NCBI RefSeq assembly: GCF_007830515.1
Contig: NZ_VLKT01000012.1
Span: 62,001 to 126,000, forward strand
From: Mesorhizobium tianshanense
GTDB lineage: Bacteria > Pseudomonadota > Alphaproteobacteria > Rhizobiales > Rhizobiaceae
DNA length: 64,000 nucleotides
Direction of reading: 5' to 3'
Under the pieces are notes generated by a model. The model ran no database searches, had not been told where the DNA came from, and saw nothing but the letters and a program-made list of their open reading frames with translations. The translations under genes were made by a program, and so were the position numbers. Shown in pieces: positions 26,286 to 35,148 of the stretch (position 1 is its first letter; each line of letters starts with the position of its first letter).

Positions 26286-27437
26286 CTATTCCAGCACCCA
26301 ATGGGCTGTGACGTACTCGGCGATCCGGTCGATCGCGACCTCCACGCCCAGGCCCGGTCCGCCCGGCACTGCCAGGTGTCCCTCGGCGTCGGGCTTCGGG
26401 TCGAATATGGCAGTGCGCAGGGGATTGAAGCCCATATCGCATTCGAGCAGCGGGAACGGGACCGAACCGCGGCTCGACGGCAGCACGGACGCGAATTGAA
26501 GCGCGGCCAGGGTATTTATCCCCGTGCCCCAGACGTGCGGGGCGACCGGCACGTCGAAGGCGCCGGCCAACCCGGCAATGCGCATGCCCTCGGTCAGGCC
26601 CCCGCAAAGCGCGAGATCCGGCTGGATGATGTCGAGCGCCCCGGCGCACAGGCTGTCGCGGAACGCCTGGACGCCGCAGAAGGATTCGCCGCCCGCCAGT
26701 GGAATCGCCAGAGCACGGGCCAGCCTCGTGTAACCAGGCAGGTCGTCGTGCGGAAGCGGCTCCTCGATCCAGGCCAACCGCGCATCGGCGACCGCCTCGG
26801 TCAGGGCGACAGCGCCGCGTTGGGTGGAACTCTCGTTGAGATCGGCCATGAGCAGCGCATCATCGCCGAGAACTGCGCGCGCCCGGCGGATCGCCTGCAC
26901 GTCCAGCGCCGCGCCAACGCCGACCCGGACCTTCACCGCGCGATAGCCCGCCTCGGCGTAACGCTCCACCTCCTCGGCAAAGCCGGCATAGCGGTCGACG
27001 CCTGACTTGAGGAGCGGACCGCTGGCATAGGCCGTCACCCGATCGCGTAGCCGGCCGCCGAGCAAAGCATGAATTGGCTTGCCTTCGACGTGTCCGTAAC
27101 CATCCCAGAACGCAATATCGAGGGCGCTGATCGCCATGTGCGCCTGGCCACGACGGTCGGGAACGGCAAACTGCAGCAATCTGGCCTGAGCGGCTCGGGG
27201 GTTGGTGACGTCTGCACCGAGGATGGCGGGAGCCAGTGTGGTGCGGATGAAGCTGCTGGCGGAGGTCGGGAAAGCCCATGTCTCGCCCCAGCCGGCAATG
27301 CCGCCGGCGGTGGTGACCTTCACCAGCAGGGCCGAACGCTGGTTGAAGACCCGCAGTGCGTTTCCAGCAAGCTCGGGCAGCGTGCAGCAAAGCTCGAATC
27401 CCTCGACCTTTACGACCCGATTGTCCCGATCCTTCAT
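26286..27437 (-). CDS. Mandelate racemase/muconate-lactonizing-type enzyme (enolase superfamily)
   Basis: A 383-residue enolase-superfamily protein. The general-base region is AVKVRVGVG (about 175), metal ligands are in LMADLN, WIEEPLP and AGGESFCG, and a histidine lies in VAPHVWGTGI near the C-terminus, as in mandelate-racemase-type sugar-acid dehydratases and racemases. The reaction cannot be fixed from motifs; acid-sugar dehydration or epimerisation is most likely given the TRAP importer next door and the divergent LysR gene. It is the first gene of the leftward operon. The 96-bp spacer to lysR must hold both promoters. Confidence 0.85.
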   Translation of the reverse strand: MKDRDNRVVKVEGFELCCTLPELAGNALRVFNQRSALLVKVTTAGGIAGWGETWAFPTSASSFIRTTLAPAILGADVTNPRAAQARLLQFAVPDRRGQAHMAISALDIAFWDGYGHVEGKPIHALLGGRLRDRVTAYASGPLLKSGVDRYAGFAEEVERYAEAGYRAVKVRVGVGAALDVQAIRRARAVLGDDALLMADLNESSTQRGAVALTEAVADARLAWIEEPLPHDDLPGYTRLARALAIPLAGGESFCGVQAFRDSLCAGALDIIQPDLALCGGLTEGMRIAGLAGAFDVPVAPHVWGTGINTLAALQFASVLPSSRGSVPFPLLECDMGFNPLRTAIFDPKPDAEGHLAVPGGPGLGVEVAIDRIAEYVTAHWVLE

Positions 27438-27533
27438 GAACGCTCCTCTGCCATGGGTTGTCTGCTGCCAGCTATCGCATTAACTCTGCAGTGACCAATT
27501 AGAAGTTCTGGCTTCCACTCATTGGGATTTTCA

Positions 27534-28451
27534 ATGAATAGAATCACGATCGCTCAGATCGAGGCATTCTACTGGACGGCGACGCTAGGCTCGGTCGACG
27601 GTGCGGCGCGCCAGCTCAGCCTGTCGCAACCGACGATCTCACTTCGGCTGAAAGCGCTGGAACGTGAGACCGGAGTTCCGCTGTTCCAGCGCGTCGGGCG
27701 CGGTGTTCGCCCGACGCCCGACGGATACGATCTCCTGCCGGAGGCAAAGCGCATTCTCGAAGGTATGGAGAGGCTGGCTGGTCGCGGCGGCCCTGTCCGG
27801 GTGCGCGGCACCATCCGTGTCGGCTTTGCCGAGGGTTTCGCCCTCGTCTGCCTGTCGAGAGCCCTCGAACTGCTGCACCAGCTTTATCCCGACCTGAATC
27901 CCGAACTCGTGGTCGCCACCACCTCTGCCGTCGAACCGGAACTCCATGCGCATCGGCTCGATCTGGCTTTCCTGGTCAACCCGACCGACAACAGCGATTT
28001 CACGCTGGTCCCTCTTGGCGCCCAGGAAACGTGCTGGATTGCCTCGGCCCGGTGGTCCTTGCCGGCCTTGGTCAGCCCGCACGACCTTGCGAACCTGCCG
28101 ATCATTTCCAACCCGCAGGGCAGCATCAACTATCGCCAAGTCCGCGAGTGGTTCGCCAGTGCGGGCGTCACCCCGGCGCGGGTCGACATCTGCAACAGCG
28201 TGGCGATGCTGGCTCACGTCGTGACGGCAGGAGTGGCCATCGGCATCTATCCCAGCAAGATGGCCGAGGAGGACGTCCGCGCCGGTGTTGTACGCTTGCT
28301 CCGCACGTCGCCGCCCGTCGCCGATACGCCGATCTACGCCAAATTCGCAAAGCGCAGCGGAAGCCCGAACATTCGGGCCTTCATCGCGACCGTCCGACAG
28401 GTGCTATCGAACATGGACTACCTGACTGATCACGGTACGGGCGTGAATTGA
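27534..28451 (+). CDS. LysR-family transcriptional regulator
   Basis: A 305-residue LysR protein. The N-terminal helix-turn-helix (IEAFYWTATLGSVDGAARQL then SQPTISLRLKALERETG) is clear, followed by the effector domain from about residue 90. ATG 27534 is preferred over a TTG four codons upstream because it begins the family motif. It is divergent from the enolase-superfamily/TRAP operon and should control it in response to the imported acid. A GC-rich hairpin follows its stop codon. Confidence 0.92.
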   Translation: MNRITIAQIEAFYWTATLGSVDGAARQLSLSQPTISLRLKALERETGVPLFQRVGRGVRPTPDGYDLLPEAKRILEGMERLAGRGGPVRVRGTIRVGFAEGFALVCLSRALELLHQLYPDLNPELVVATTSAVEPELHAHRLDLAFLVNPTDNSDFTLVPLGAQETCWIASARWSLPALVSPHDLANLPIISNPQGSINYRQVREWFASAGVTPARVDICNSVAMLAHVVTAGVAIGIYPSKMAEEDVRAGVVRLLRTSPPVADTPIYAKFAKRSGSPNIRAFIATVRQVLSNMDYLTDHGTGVN

Positions 28452-28455
28452 GGTG

Positions 28456-28477
28456 CCTGGGCCGCATGCGGCCCAGG
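28456..28477 (+). terminator. Perfect 22-bp palindrome after lysR
   Basis: CCTGGGCCGC is followed at once by ATGCGGCCCAGG, a perfect GC-rich inverted repeat starting 5 bp after the lysR stop. No T-run follows. It is probably the lysR terminator or mRNA end. The rest of the 301-bp spacer up to tctC holds no gene; an inverted repeat AACGGA-N5-TCCGTT lies at 28505-28521. Confidence 0.55.
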
Positions 28478-28752
28478 TCGGAAAGATCACAGGTCTCTTC
28501 TTATAACGGAACGAGTCCGTTTCGTTTAAGAGAGTGAATGGAGATATCCGAGCGACGCCAGGAACTCGGCGAATGCCCTCCGGCTCAATGTCACCTTTCC
28601 ACCCATTTTGCGCGGACGGTTGCGCATAATCGCAGTTTACGGTTTGAGTCCGATTGCAATCTGCTAGCTTGCGCTAGTTGTTGCTCCATCCACAGCGGTG
28701 CTGAGAGGACTCCGTGCAGCGGTGGGAATTCTTATCCCGGGAGGAAATCACG

Positions 28753-29730
28753 ATGAGAAAATTTGTCGCCGTTCTGGCTGCCGCCGCGGCCATCACGCTT
28801 TATCCATTCGCCGCGGGCGCGCAGACCTATCCCGAACGCACCATCACCGTCGTGGTGCCGTTTTCGGCCGGCGGCCCAACCGACACGGTCACGCGCCTCG
28901 TCGCGGAAGCCATGTCGAAGGATCTCGGCCAGCAGGTCATCGTCGAGAATGTCGGCGGCGCCGGCGGCACGCTGGGCGCTGGCCGCGTCGCGAGCGCCGA
29001 GCCGGACGGCTATACGCTGCTCCTCTATCATATCGGCATGGCGACCAGCGCCACGCTCTACCGCAACCTGCCTTACGACACCCTCAACGCTTTCGAATAT
29101 GTCGGCCTCGTTACCGAGGTGCCGATGACGATCCTCGCGCGCAAGGACCTCGAGCCGACCGATCTGAAGGGCCTGGTCGACTACGCCAAGGCCAATAAGG
29201 ATACCGTGACGGTCGCCAACGCCGGCCTGGGCGCTGCCTCGCATCTCTGCGGCATGCTGTTCATGAGCGCCATCGGCACGCCGCTGGTCACCGTGCCCTA
29301 CAAGGGCACGGGCCCGGCCATGACCGACCTGCTCGGCGGCCAGGTCGATATCATGTGCGACCAGACGACCAACACGACCAAGCAGATCCAGGGCGGCACG
29401 GTGAAGGCCTACGCCGTCACCTCACCTGAGCGCCTCGACGTGTTGCCCGACCTGCCGACGACGACGGAAGCCGGCCTCCCGGAGGTGCAGGTCGGCATCT
29501 GGCACGGCCTCTACGCGCCTAAGGGCACGCCGGCGGAGGTCACCGAACGCCTGTCGAAATCGCTTCAGGTCGCGCTGAAGGACCAGAATGTCGCCGCCCG
29601 CTTTGCCGAACTCGGCACCAAGCCGTCGTCCGAGGCAGACGCGACGCCGGCCGCGCTGAAGGCCAAGCTGGAAGGCGAGATCGCGCGCTGGAAGCCGATC
29701 ATCGAGGCCGCCGGCCAGTACGCCGACTGA
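28753..29730 (+). CDS. tctC: Tripartite tricarboxylate transporter, substrate-binding protein (Bug family)
   Basis: A 325-residue periplasmic protein with signal peptide MRKFVAVLAAAAAITLYPFAAGA. Family features are YPERTITVVVPFSAGGPTD just after cleavage, PYKGTGPAMTDLLGGQVDIM in the middle and a C-terminal TPAEVTERLSKSL helix. ATG 28753 has a GGGAGGAAAT ribosome site; an upstream in-frame start is not needed. Bug proteins bind small carboxylates, but the ligand varies widely. It is followed by a strong hairpin and then tctB and tctA. Confidence 0.94.
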   Translation: MRKFVAVLAAAAAITLYPFAAGAQTYPERTITVVVPFSAGGPTDTVTRLVAEAMSKDLGQQVIVENVGGAGGTLGAGRVASAEPDGYTLLLYHIGMATSATLYRNLPYDTLNAFEYVGLVTEVPMTILARKDLEPTDLKGLVDYAKANKDTVTVANAGLGAASHLCGMLFMSAIGTPLVTVPYKGTGPAMTDLLGGQVDIMCDQTTNTTKQIQGGTVKAYAVTSPERLDVLPDLPTTTEAGLPEVQVGIWHGLYAPKGTPAEVTERLSKSLQVALKDQNVAARFAELGTKPSSEADATPAALKAKLEGEIARWKPIIEAAGQYAD

Positions 29731-29736
29731 GGTTCT

Positions 29737-29770
29737 CGAAAACGGGGCGCCAATCGGCGCCCCGTTTTCG
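29737..29770 (+). terminator. Strong 15-bp hairpin between tctC and tctB
   Basis: CGAAAACGGGGCGCC pairs perfectly with GGCGCCCCGTTTTCG around a 4-base loop, and the descending arm itself contains TTTT. It should end most transcripts after the abundant binding protein while letting some reach the membrane subunits. Confidence 0.8.
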
Positions 29771-29813
29771 CACTGCAACGGCGTGCCGGCGACGCGGGCC
29801 TGGGAGGAACGTC

Positions 29814-30287
29814 ATGAAACCTTTTGCAATTGACACGGCCAACGGCATATGCGCCGCGCTGTTCATCTTTCTCGGCGGATTTTTCGCGCTGCAGTCGCTC
29901 GGCCTCGAGGTCGGCACCGCCTTCCGCATGGGACCGGGCTATTTCCCGCTGGTCCTGGCGATCGTGCTCATCCTGCTCGGCGCCATCATCCTCGTCCAGG
30001 CGGTGCGCTTCGAGAGCGAGCCGATCGGCCATATAGCCTGGCGCGGCATGCTGTTCATCCTCCCTGCCCCGATCTTCTTCGGCCTGACCGTGCGCGGCCT
30101 CGGCTTCATCCCCTCGATCTTCCTGACGGCGCTGATCGCATCCTTCGCCAGCGGCCGCATGAGGCCTCTGACCGCCCTCGTGCTGTCTGCAGTTCTGACG
30201 CTGTTCGCGTTCCTCGTCTTCAGCTACGCGCTCGGGCTGCCGTTCCGGCGCTTCGGCCCGTGGCTGCCCGCGTGGCTGGCATTGTGA
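29814..30287 (+). CDS. tctB: Tripartite tricarboxylate transporter, small membrane subunit
   Basis: A 157-residue membrane protein with about four helices and the TctB landmarks LQSLGLEVGTAFRMGPGYFP near the start and FGLTVRGLGFIPSIFL in the middle. It is preceded by a GGGAGGAACGTC ribosome region and ends 4 bp before tctA. Its role is to assist the large TctA subunit. Confidence 0.92.
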   Translation: MKPFAIDTANGICAALFIFLGGFFALQSLGLEVGTAFRMGPGYFPLVLAIVLILLGAIILVQAVRFESEPIGHIAWRGMLFILPAPIFFGLTVRGLGFIPSIFLTALIASFASGRMRPLTALVLSAVLTLFAFLVFSYALGLPFRRFGPWLPAWLAL

Positions 30288-30291
30288 GAGG

Positions 30292-31806
30292 ATGAACATG
30301 GAACTCCTCGACAACCTCGCGCTCGGCTTTTCGACGGCAACGACGCTCTGGAACCTGCTGTTCTGTCTGATCGGCGTCCTTCTCGGCACGCTGATCGGCG
30401 TCCTGCCCGGCATCGGCGCCACCGCAACCATCGCCATGCTCTTGCCGATCACCTTCCAGATCGGTGACCCCGTCTCTTCCCTGATCATGCTCGCCGGCAT
30501 CTATTACGGCGCGCAATATGGCGGCTCGACCACCGCCATTCTCATCAACATGCCCGGGGAATCCTCGTCGGCCGTCACCGCAATCGACGGCTACCAGATG
30601 GCCAAGAACGGCCGCGCCGGGGCGGCACTCGCCATCGCAGCCATTGGCTCGTTCTTCGCCGGCACCGTGTCGACCTTCCTCGTCGCCATCTTTGCCCCGC
30701 CGCTGACGGCGATCGCGCTGCAGTTCGGCGCGGCCGAGTATTTTTCGCTGATGATCGTCGGCCTCGTCTCGTCCGTCGCGCTCGCCCACGGCTCGATTGT
30801 CAAGGCGCTGGCGATGGTCGTGCTCGGCCTGCTGCTCGGCATTGTCGGCACCGACATCTATACCGGCACGCCGCGCTTCACGCTCGGCATCCGCGAATAT
30901 GCCGACGGGCTGAATTTTGTCGCGGTGGCGGTCGGCGTCTTCGGCGTCGCCGAGATACTGCGTAACCTCGAAAACGAGCACGAGCGCTCCGTGATGATCC
31001 GAAGGGTCTCCGGCCTTATGCCGACCCGCGAGGACTTTCGGCGCATGGCGGCGCCCATCGTGCGCGGAACGATCATCGGTTCGGCGCTCGGCATCCTGCC
31101 GGGGGGCGGCGCGATCCTTGCAGCCTTCGCCTCCTACACGGTCGAAAAGCGCGTATCGAAAAACCCGGGGGAATTCGGCAAGGGCGCCATCGAAGGCGTC
31201 GCCGGGCCGGAATCGGCCAACAATGCCGGTGCGCAGACCTCCTTCATCCCGATGCTGACACTCGGCATTCCGGCCAACCCGGTCATGGCCCTGATGATCG
31301 GCGCGATGATCATCCAGGGCATCGTGCCCGGCCCCAATGTCGCGATCGAACAGCCGGCGCTGTTTTGGGGCATCATCGCCTCGATGTGGATCGGCAATCT
31401 GATGCTGATCATCTTGAACCTGCCGCTGATCGGTCTTTGGGTGAAGCTCCTGACGATCCCCTATTACGTGCTCTTCCCGATCATCATGGCGTTCTGCTCG
31501 ATCGGCGTTTACAGCGTCAACACCAACATCTACGACCTCTACGCCGTCGCCTTCTTCGGCTTCCTCGGCTACCTCCTGACCAAGCTGCGCTGCGAGCCCG
31601 CGCCGCTGCTGCTCGGCTTCGTGCTCGGCCCGCTGCTCGAGGAGAACCTGCGCCGCGCCATGATTCTGTCGCGCGGCGACCCGAGCACCTTCATGACGAG
31701 ACCGATCAGCGCCGGCCTGCTCGTGATCGCGCTCGCCGTGCTCGCCATCGTCTTCCTGCCTGCGGTCAAGAAGAAGCGCGAAGAGGTGTTTGTGGAGGAG
31801 AATTAG
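30292..31806 (+). CDS. tctA: Tripartite tricarboxylate transporter, large permease subunit
   Basis: A 504-residue multi-spanning permease. The twin TctA signatures are present: GVLPGIGATATIAMLLP then GAQYGGSTTAILINMPGESS, and in the second half GILPGGGAILAAFASYTVEK then AGPESANNAGAQTSFIPML. Length is normal. It is the channel of the tctCBA importer, probably for a carboxylate. No dedicated two-component regulator (TctDE) lies beside it. It converges with the sugar ABC genes, 6 bp apart. Confidence 0.94.
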   Translation: MNMELLDNLALGFSTATTLWNLLFCLIGVLLGTLIGVLPGIGATATIAMLLPITFQIGDPVSSLIMLAGIYYGAQYGGSTTAILINMPGESSSAVTAIDGYQMAKNGRAGAALAIAAIGSFFAGTVSTFLVAIFAPPLTAIALQFGAAEYFSLMIVGLVSSVALAHGSIVKALAMVVLGLLLGIVGTDIYTGTPRFTLGIREYADGLNFVAVAVGVFGVAEILRNLENEHERSVMIRRVSGLMPTREDFRRMAAPIVRGTIIGSALGILPGGGAILAAFASYTVEKRVSKNPGEFGKGAIEGVAGPESANNAGAQTSFIPMLTLGIPANPVMALMIGAMIIQGIVPGPNVAIEQPALFWGIIASMWIGNLMLIILNLPLIGLWVKLLTIPYYVLFPIIMAFCSIGVYSVNTNIYDLYAVAFFGFLGYLLTKLRCEPAPLLLGFVLGPLLEENLRRAMILSRGDPSTFMTRPISAGLLVIALAVLAIVFLPAVKKKREEVFVEEN

Positions 31807-31812
31807 CGAAAG

Positions 31813-32889
31813 TCACTCGGCCGCTTTTTCATGAGCGCGGCCGCCGATGCGGCCTCCGGTTTCCGAATCGAACAGAAAGACGGCGGAGTCCTGGAAGGTG
31901 ATACCGATCGGCTCATCCATATCGTAATGCGCCGATTTGTCGGCCTTGACGGTTACGGTGGCCCCGCCGAACTGGCACGTGATCAAGGTATGATCGCCGA
32001 TCAGTTCCACAGCGTAGACCCGCGCCGCAATCTTGCCCTCCGATGGGCCCGTGACCCGGCAATCCTCGGGCCGGAGGCCGGCAGTGACCTTTTCCCGGCT
32101 TTCGGCAACGCTGGTCGCAAATCGGCCTTCCGCGCAGGTGAAGATACCCTCGACCAACTCGCCCTGGAGAAAATTCATCGGCGGCGAGCCGATGAAGCCG
32201 GCGACGAACAGGTTCGCCGGATCGTCGTAGATCTGTCGGGGCGTGGCGATCTGCTGCACGACGCCGCGGTTCATGATGGCAACACGGTGAGCCAAGGTCA
32301 TGGCCTCGATCTGATCATGGGTGACGTAGATCGTCGTCACGCCCAGATCGGCCTGCAGGCGTTTCAGCTCCGAGCGCATGTGGCCGCGCAGCTTGGCGTC
32401 GAGATTGGAGAGCGGCTCGTCCATCAGGAAGACGCTTGGCCGCCGCACCATGGCGCGGGCGAGCGCGATGCGCTGCCGCTGACCGCCGGAAAGCTGCCGT
32501 GGATAGCGGTCGAGGAACTCCTCAAGGTGCACCTTGACGGCGGCGCCGCGGACGGAGGCGTCGCGCTCAGTGCGCGGCACGCCCCGCAGCTTCAGCGGAT
32601 ATGCGATGTTCTCCGCAACCGTCATGTGCGGATAGAGCGCGTAGGACTGGAACACCATCGCCACGTCGCGATACTTGGGCAGCACGTGGGTGACGTCGCG
32701 ATCGCCGATGAGGACGCGGCCGGAACTCACCGATTCAAGCCCGGCGACCATGCGCAGCGCCGTCGTCTTGCCGCAGCCCGAAGGGCCGAGCAGCACCAGG
32801 AATTCACCGTCCTCGATCTCCAGGTCGAGCCCTTTGACCACCTCGACCGCGCCGAAGGACTTGTAGATATCGGACAGGGTGACCCGCAT
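31813..32889 (-). CDS. Sugar ABC transporter ATP-binding protein (MalK/UgpC-type)
   Basis: A 358-residue ATPase: Walker A GPSGCGKTTALRMVAGLE, signature [18 protein letters not shown], Walker B VFLMDEPLSNLDAKLR and H-loop YVTHDQIEAMTL, then a C-terminal TOBE-type regulatory domain from about 240. Such ATPases energise carbohydrate or polyol importers. ATG 32889 starts the family N-terminus; the much longer open frame upstream is non-coding. It follows the MalG-like permease by 5 bp. Confidence 0.94.
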   Translation of the reverse strand: MRVTLSDIYKSFGAVEVVKGLDLEIEDGEFLVLLGPSGCGKTTALRMVAGLESVSSGRVLIGDRDVTHVLPKYRDVAMVFQSYALYPHMTVAENIAYPLKLRGVPRTERDASVRGAAVKVHLEEFLDRYPRQLSGGQRQRIALARAMVRRPSVFLMDEPLSNLDAKLRGHMRSELKRLQADLGVTTIYVTHDQIEAMTLAHRVAIMNRGVVQQIATPRQIYDDPANLFVAGFIGSPPMNFLQGELVEGIFTCAEGRFATSVAESREKVTAGLRPEDCRVTGPSEGKIAARVYAVELIGDHTLITCQFGGATVTVKADKSAHYDMDEPIGITFQDSAVFLFDSETGGRIGGRAHEKAAE

Positions 32890-32894
32890 ATTGA

Positions 32895-33941
32895 TTAGCC
32901 CTTCACTGCGCCGACCAGCAGCCCGCGCGCGATGTGCTTCTGCAGGATGCTGGAGATGACAATCACGGGAGCGATCATCACGGTGATCAACACTGACATG
33001 TTCCACCATTGCGGCCCGCGGGTCGTGTTCTGTGCCGATACCAGCACCGGCATGGTCTGCGCGTCGGCATTGGAAAGGAACAGGGCCAGCAGGTACTCGT
33101 TCCAGGCAAGGATCAGCACCAGCAGGAAGATCGCGACCAAGCCGGAACGCACCAGCGGCAGCGCGATGGTGAAGAAAACGCGGAACTTGGAGGCTCCGTC
33201 TATCTGTGCGCTCTCCTCGAGGTCGAGCGGGATGCCGGCGAAGAAATCGCGTGTCAGCCATACGACGATCGGCAGGTTGATGGCGGTGTAGGTGGCGATC
33301 AGCGCCAACTGCGTGTCAAGCAGGCGCATCTGCTGGAACATCACGTAGATCGGCAGGACGGCGACTATCGGCGGCATGATGCGGTTCGAGATGATCCAGA
33401 ACTCGATGTCGTTGTTGCCGACCGCAAGCTTCGTGCGTCCAACCAGCGTGAACAGCGCGATTACGAAGAGAGCGGCCGCCACGGCAACGGCGATCTCCCA
33501 CCGCACGCCGAAAGTGGCCACCGCCGCGATCACCGCGGTAAGGAGGATCAGGAAGAGCGCAACGGCGGCGAGCTTCACCTGGAAGCGGATACGCACGAGC
33601 GCGTAGGCCGCCAGCGAGCCGATCAGGACTGCAAGCAGCGTGCTGGCCACCGCGACAACGACCGAATTCATGTAAGGGCGCAGCGTGTAATTCTGCACGA
33701 GCATGAAGTCCCATGCCCGCAGCGAGGGGGCAAAGTCGACGAACGGGAGATAGAACGGCCCGTTGTCGACCTCCCCAGGCCCTTTGAAGGACGTGATCAA
33801 CACCCAGTAGAGAGGAACCACGACAACCAGCGTCCACAAGAACAGCAGCGCATAGGTCACGACCCTTGCGACCGGCGCCTGGGTGTCGATCGACGCCGGC
33901 TCGAACAGCCGGCGCGCCAGTGAGCGGTGCTCGGCGCTCAT
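32895..33941 (-). CDS. Sugar ABC transporter permease (MalG-like) with extra helix pair
   Basis: A 348-residue permease, longer than the usual 275-300. The coupling EAA loop ESAQIDGASKFRVFFTIALP and the last two helices are normal. After the second helix there is an insertion of about 60-70 residues with two added hydrophobic segments (KLAAVALFLILLTAVIAAVA and EIAVAVAAALFVIALFTLVG) before the normal FWIISNRIMPP segment. ATG 33941 overlaps the previous stop by 4 bp. The partner permease carries a comparable insertion. Confidence 0.9.
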   Translation of the reverse strand: MSAEHRSLARRLFEPASIDTQAPVARVVTYALLFLWTLVVVVPLYWVLITSFKGPGEVDNGPFYLPFVDFAPSLRAWDFMLVQNYTLRPYMNSVVVAVASTLLAVLIGSLAAYALVRIRFQVKLAAVALFLILLTAVIAAVATFGVRWEIAVAVAAALFVIALFTLVGRTKLAVGNNDIEFWIISNRIMPPIVAVLPIYVMFQQMRLLDTQLALIATYTAINLPIVVWLTRDFFAGIPLDLEESAQIDGASKFRVFFTIALPLVRSGLVAIFLLVLILAWNEYLLALFLSNADAQTMPVLVSAQNTTRGPQWWNMSVLITVMIAPVIVISSILQKHIARGLLVGAVKG

Positions 33942-35077
33942 GTTTCGAACCGGCGCGCCGGCCGGACCACAAAGTTGAAGAACGAGACGCATACGATGGT
34001 CGAGATGAAGAGGAGCATGTAGCCGATAGCGGCCGAGCCGCCGAGATCCTGGGTGCGCCAGGAAATGAAGGAATGGAGCGTCATCGATTCCGTCGCCAGG
34101 CCGGGACCGCCGCCGGTGAGCACGTTCGGCAGGTCGATGATCTTGAAAGCCTCGATGAGCCGGATCAGCACGATGGTAGCGGCGATCGGCGCGATCGCTG
34201 GCCAGGTAATGTCGCGAAAAATCTGGAAACCGTTGGCTCCGTCGAGCCGTGCCGCCTCGACCTGATCGCGCGGCTGGTTCTCAACGGCCGCCAGCAGCAC
34301 GATGAACATGAACGGCGTCCACTGCCAGGTGTCGCCGACCAGCACCATGAGCCGCGCCGACCAGGCCTCTGTGGCCCACGACCACTCGTTGATGCCGAAA
34401 GCGCGCACGAGCGGGGCAAAGGGCCCCTTCTGCATGTCGGCGAGCATGCGAAACGTGTAGGCGATGCCGACCGGGGTCACCATCAGCGGGATGAAGAAGA
34501 GGACGCGAAAGAAATTCCGGCCGCGGATTGGCTGGCCGCAGAGGAGTGCGAGGCCCAGCCCGAGTGCGAACTGCACGGACACGCCGACGAACACGTAGAG
34601 AAGCGTGTTGACGACAGTTCCAGGCACGCCGCCCGGCGCCATGGTGGCCAGCGCGAGGATCGCCAGGCCCATAGCCATTGCCGTCGCGAGAAGCCGACCA
34701 ACCACGCCGACGATGGTCGGCCTGCCACGCAACAGATAGCGGGCGAGAAGAAAAAGCAGCCCTGCCGTGATCAACGCCAGCAAAGCGGATTGGACAAAGC
34801 CGAACGTGCCGAACTTGCCGAGCAGATGATACTGCTGCGAGCCGACCAGCAGCTTGCGGAAGTTCACAAGTCCGATGAATTTCAGCGTGAATCCGCCCGG
34901 CGCGAGCGCAAAGCGCGAAAGCGCGAGGTAGGCCGAGATGATGAGCGGAAAAATCGCGAAGCAGAGAAGCACGACGACGGCCGGCAGCACCATGATCCGG
35001 CCCGAGTGACCGTCCAGCCATTCGGCCCAGCTGCGGCGGTCGGCAGCTTCTGGCATAGTGTCGGTTGCGGTCATCAT
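33938..35077 (-). CDS. Sugar ABC transporter permease (MalF/UgpA-like) with extra helix pair
   Basis: A 379-residue permease against the usual 290-310. The EAA loop EAARLDGANGFQIFRDITWP is near residue 290 and the final helix GYMLLFISTIVCVSFFNFVV is normal. Between the first helix and the periplasmic loop there are two added hydrophobic segments (SALLALITAGLLFLLARYL and TAMAMGLAILALATMAPGG). The start is ATG 35077 or the next codon; the long upstream frame overlaps the binding-protein gene and is rejected. Confidence 0.88.
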   Translation of the reverse strand: MMTATDTMPEAADRRSWAEWLDGHSGRIMVLPAVVVLLCFAIFPLIISAYLALSRFALAPGGFTLKFIGLVNFRKLLVGSQQYHLLGKFGTFGFVQSALLALITAGLLFLLARYLLRGRPTIVGVVGRLLATAMAMGLAILALATMAPGGVPGTVVNTLLYVFVGVSVQFALGLGLALLCGQPIRGRNFFRVLFFIPLMVTPVGIAYTFRMLADMQKGPFAPLVRAFGINEWSWATEAWSARLMVLVGDTWQWTPFMFIVLLAAVENQPRDQVEAARLDGANGFQIFRDITWPAIAPIAATIVLIRLIEAFKIIDLPNVLTGGGPGLATESMTLHSFISWRTQDLGGSAAIGYMLLFISTIVCVSFFNFVVRPARRFET

Positions 35078-35103
35078 AACCCGGGAAAATGGGGCAGGCA
35101 TAA

Positions 35104-35134
35104 GACCCGGCATGGACCGATGCCACGCCGGGTC
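35104..35134 (-). terminator. Hairpin between sugar-binding protein and permease genes
   Basis: GACCCGGC and GCCGGGTC pair over 8 bp with a further inner GGCAT/ATGCC stem; it lies in the 71-bp spacer after the binding-protein stop. There is no T-run. It resembles the hairpins after the other two binding-protein genes in this window. Confidence 0.45.
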
Positions 35135-35148
35135 GATTGCCTGGCCGC

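Noticed and set aside
31813..33261. Extended start for the MalK-type ATPase (482 codons)
   Set aside because: The extra 124 codons overlap the permease gene in another frame and have shadow-like composition; ATG 32889 matches the family start.
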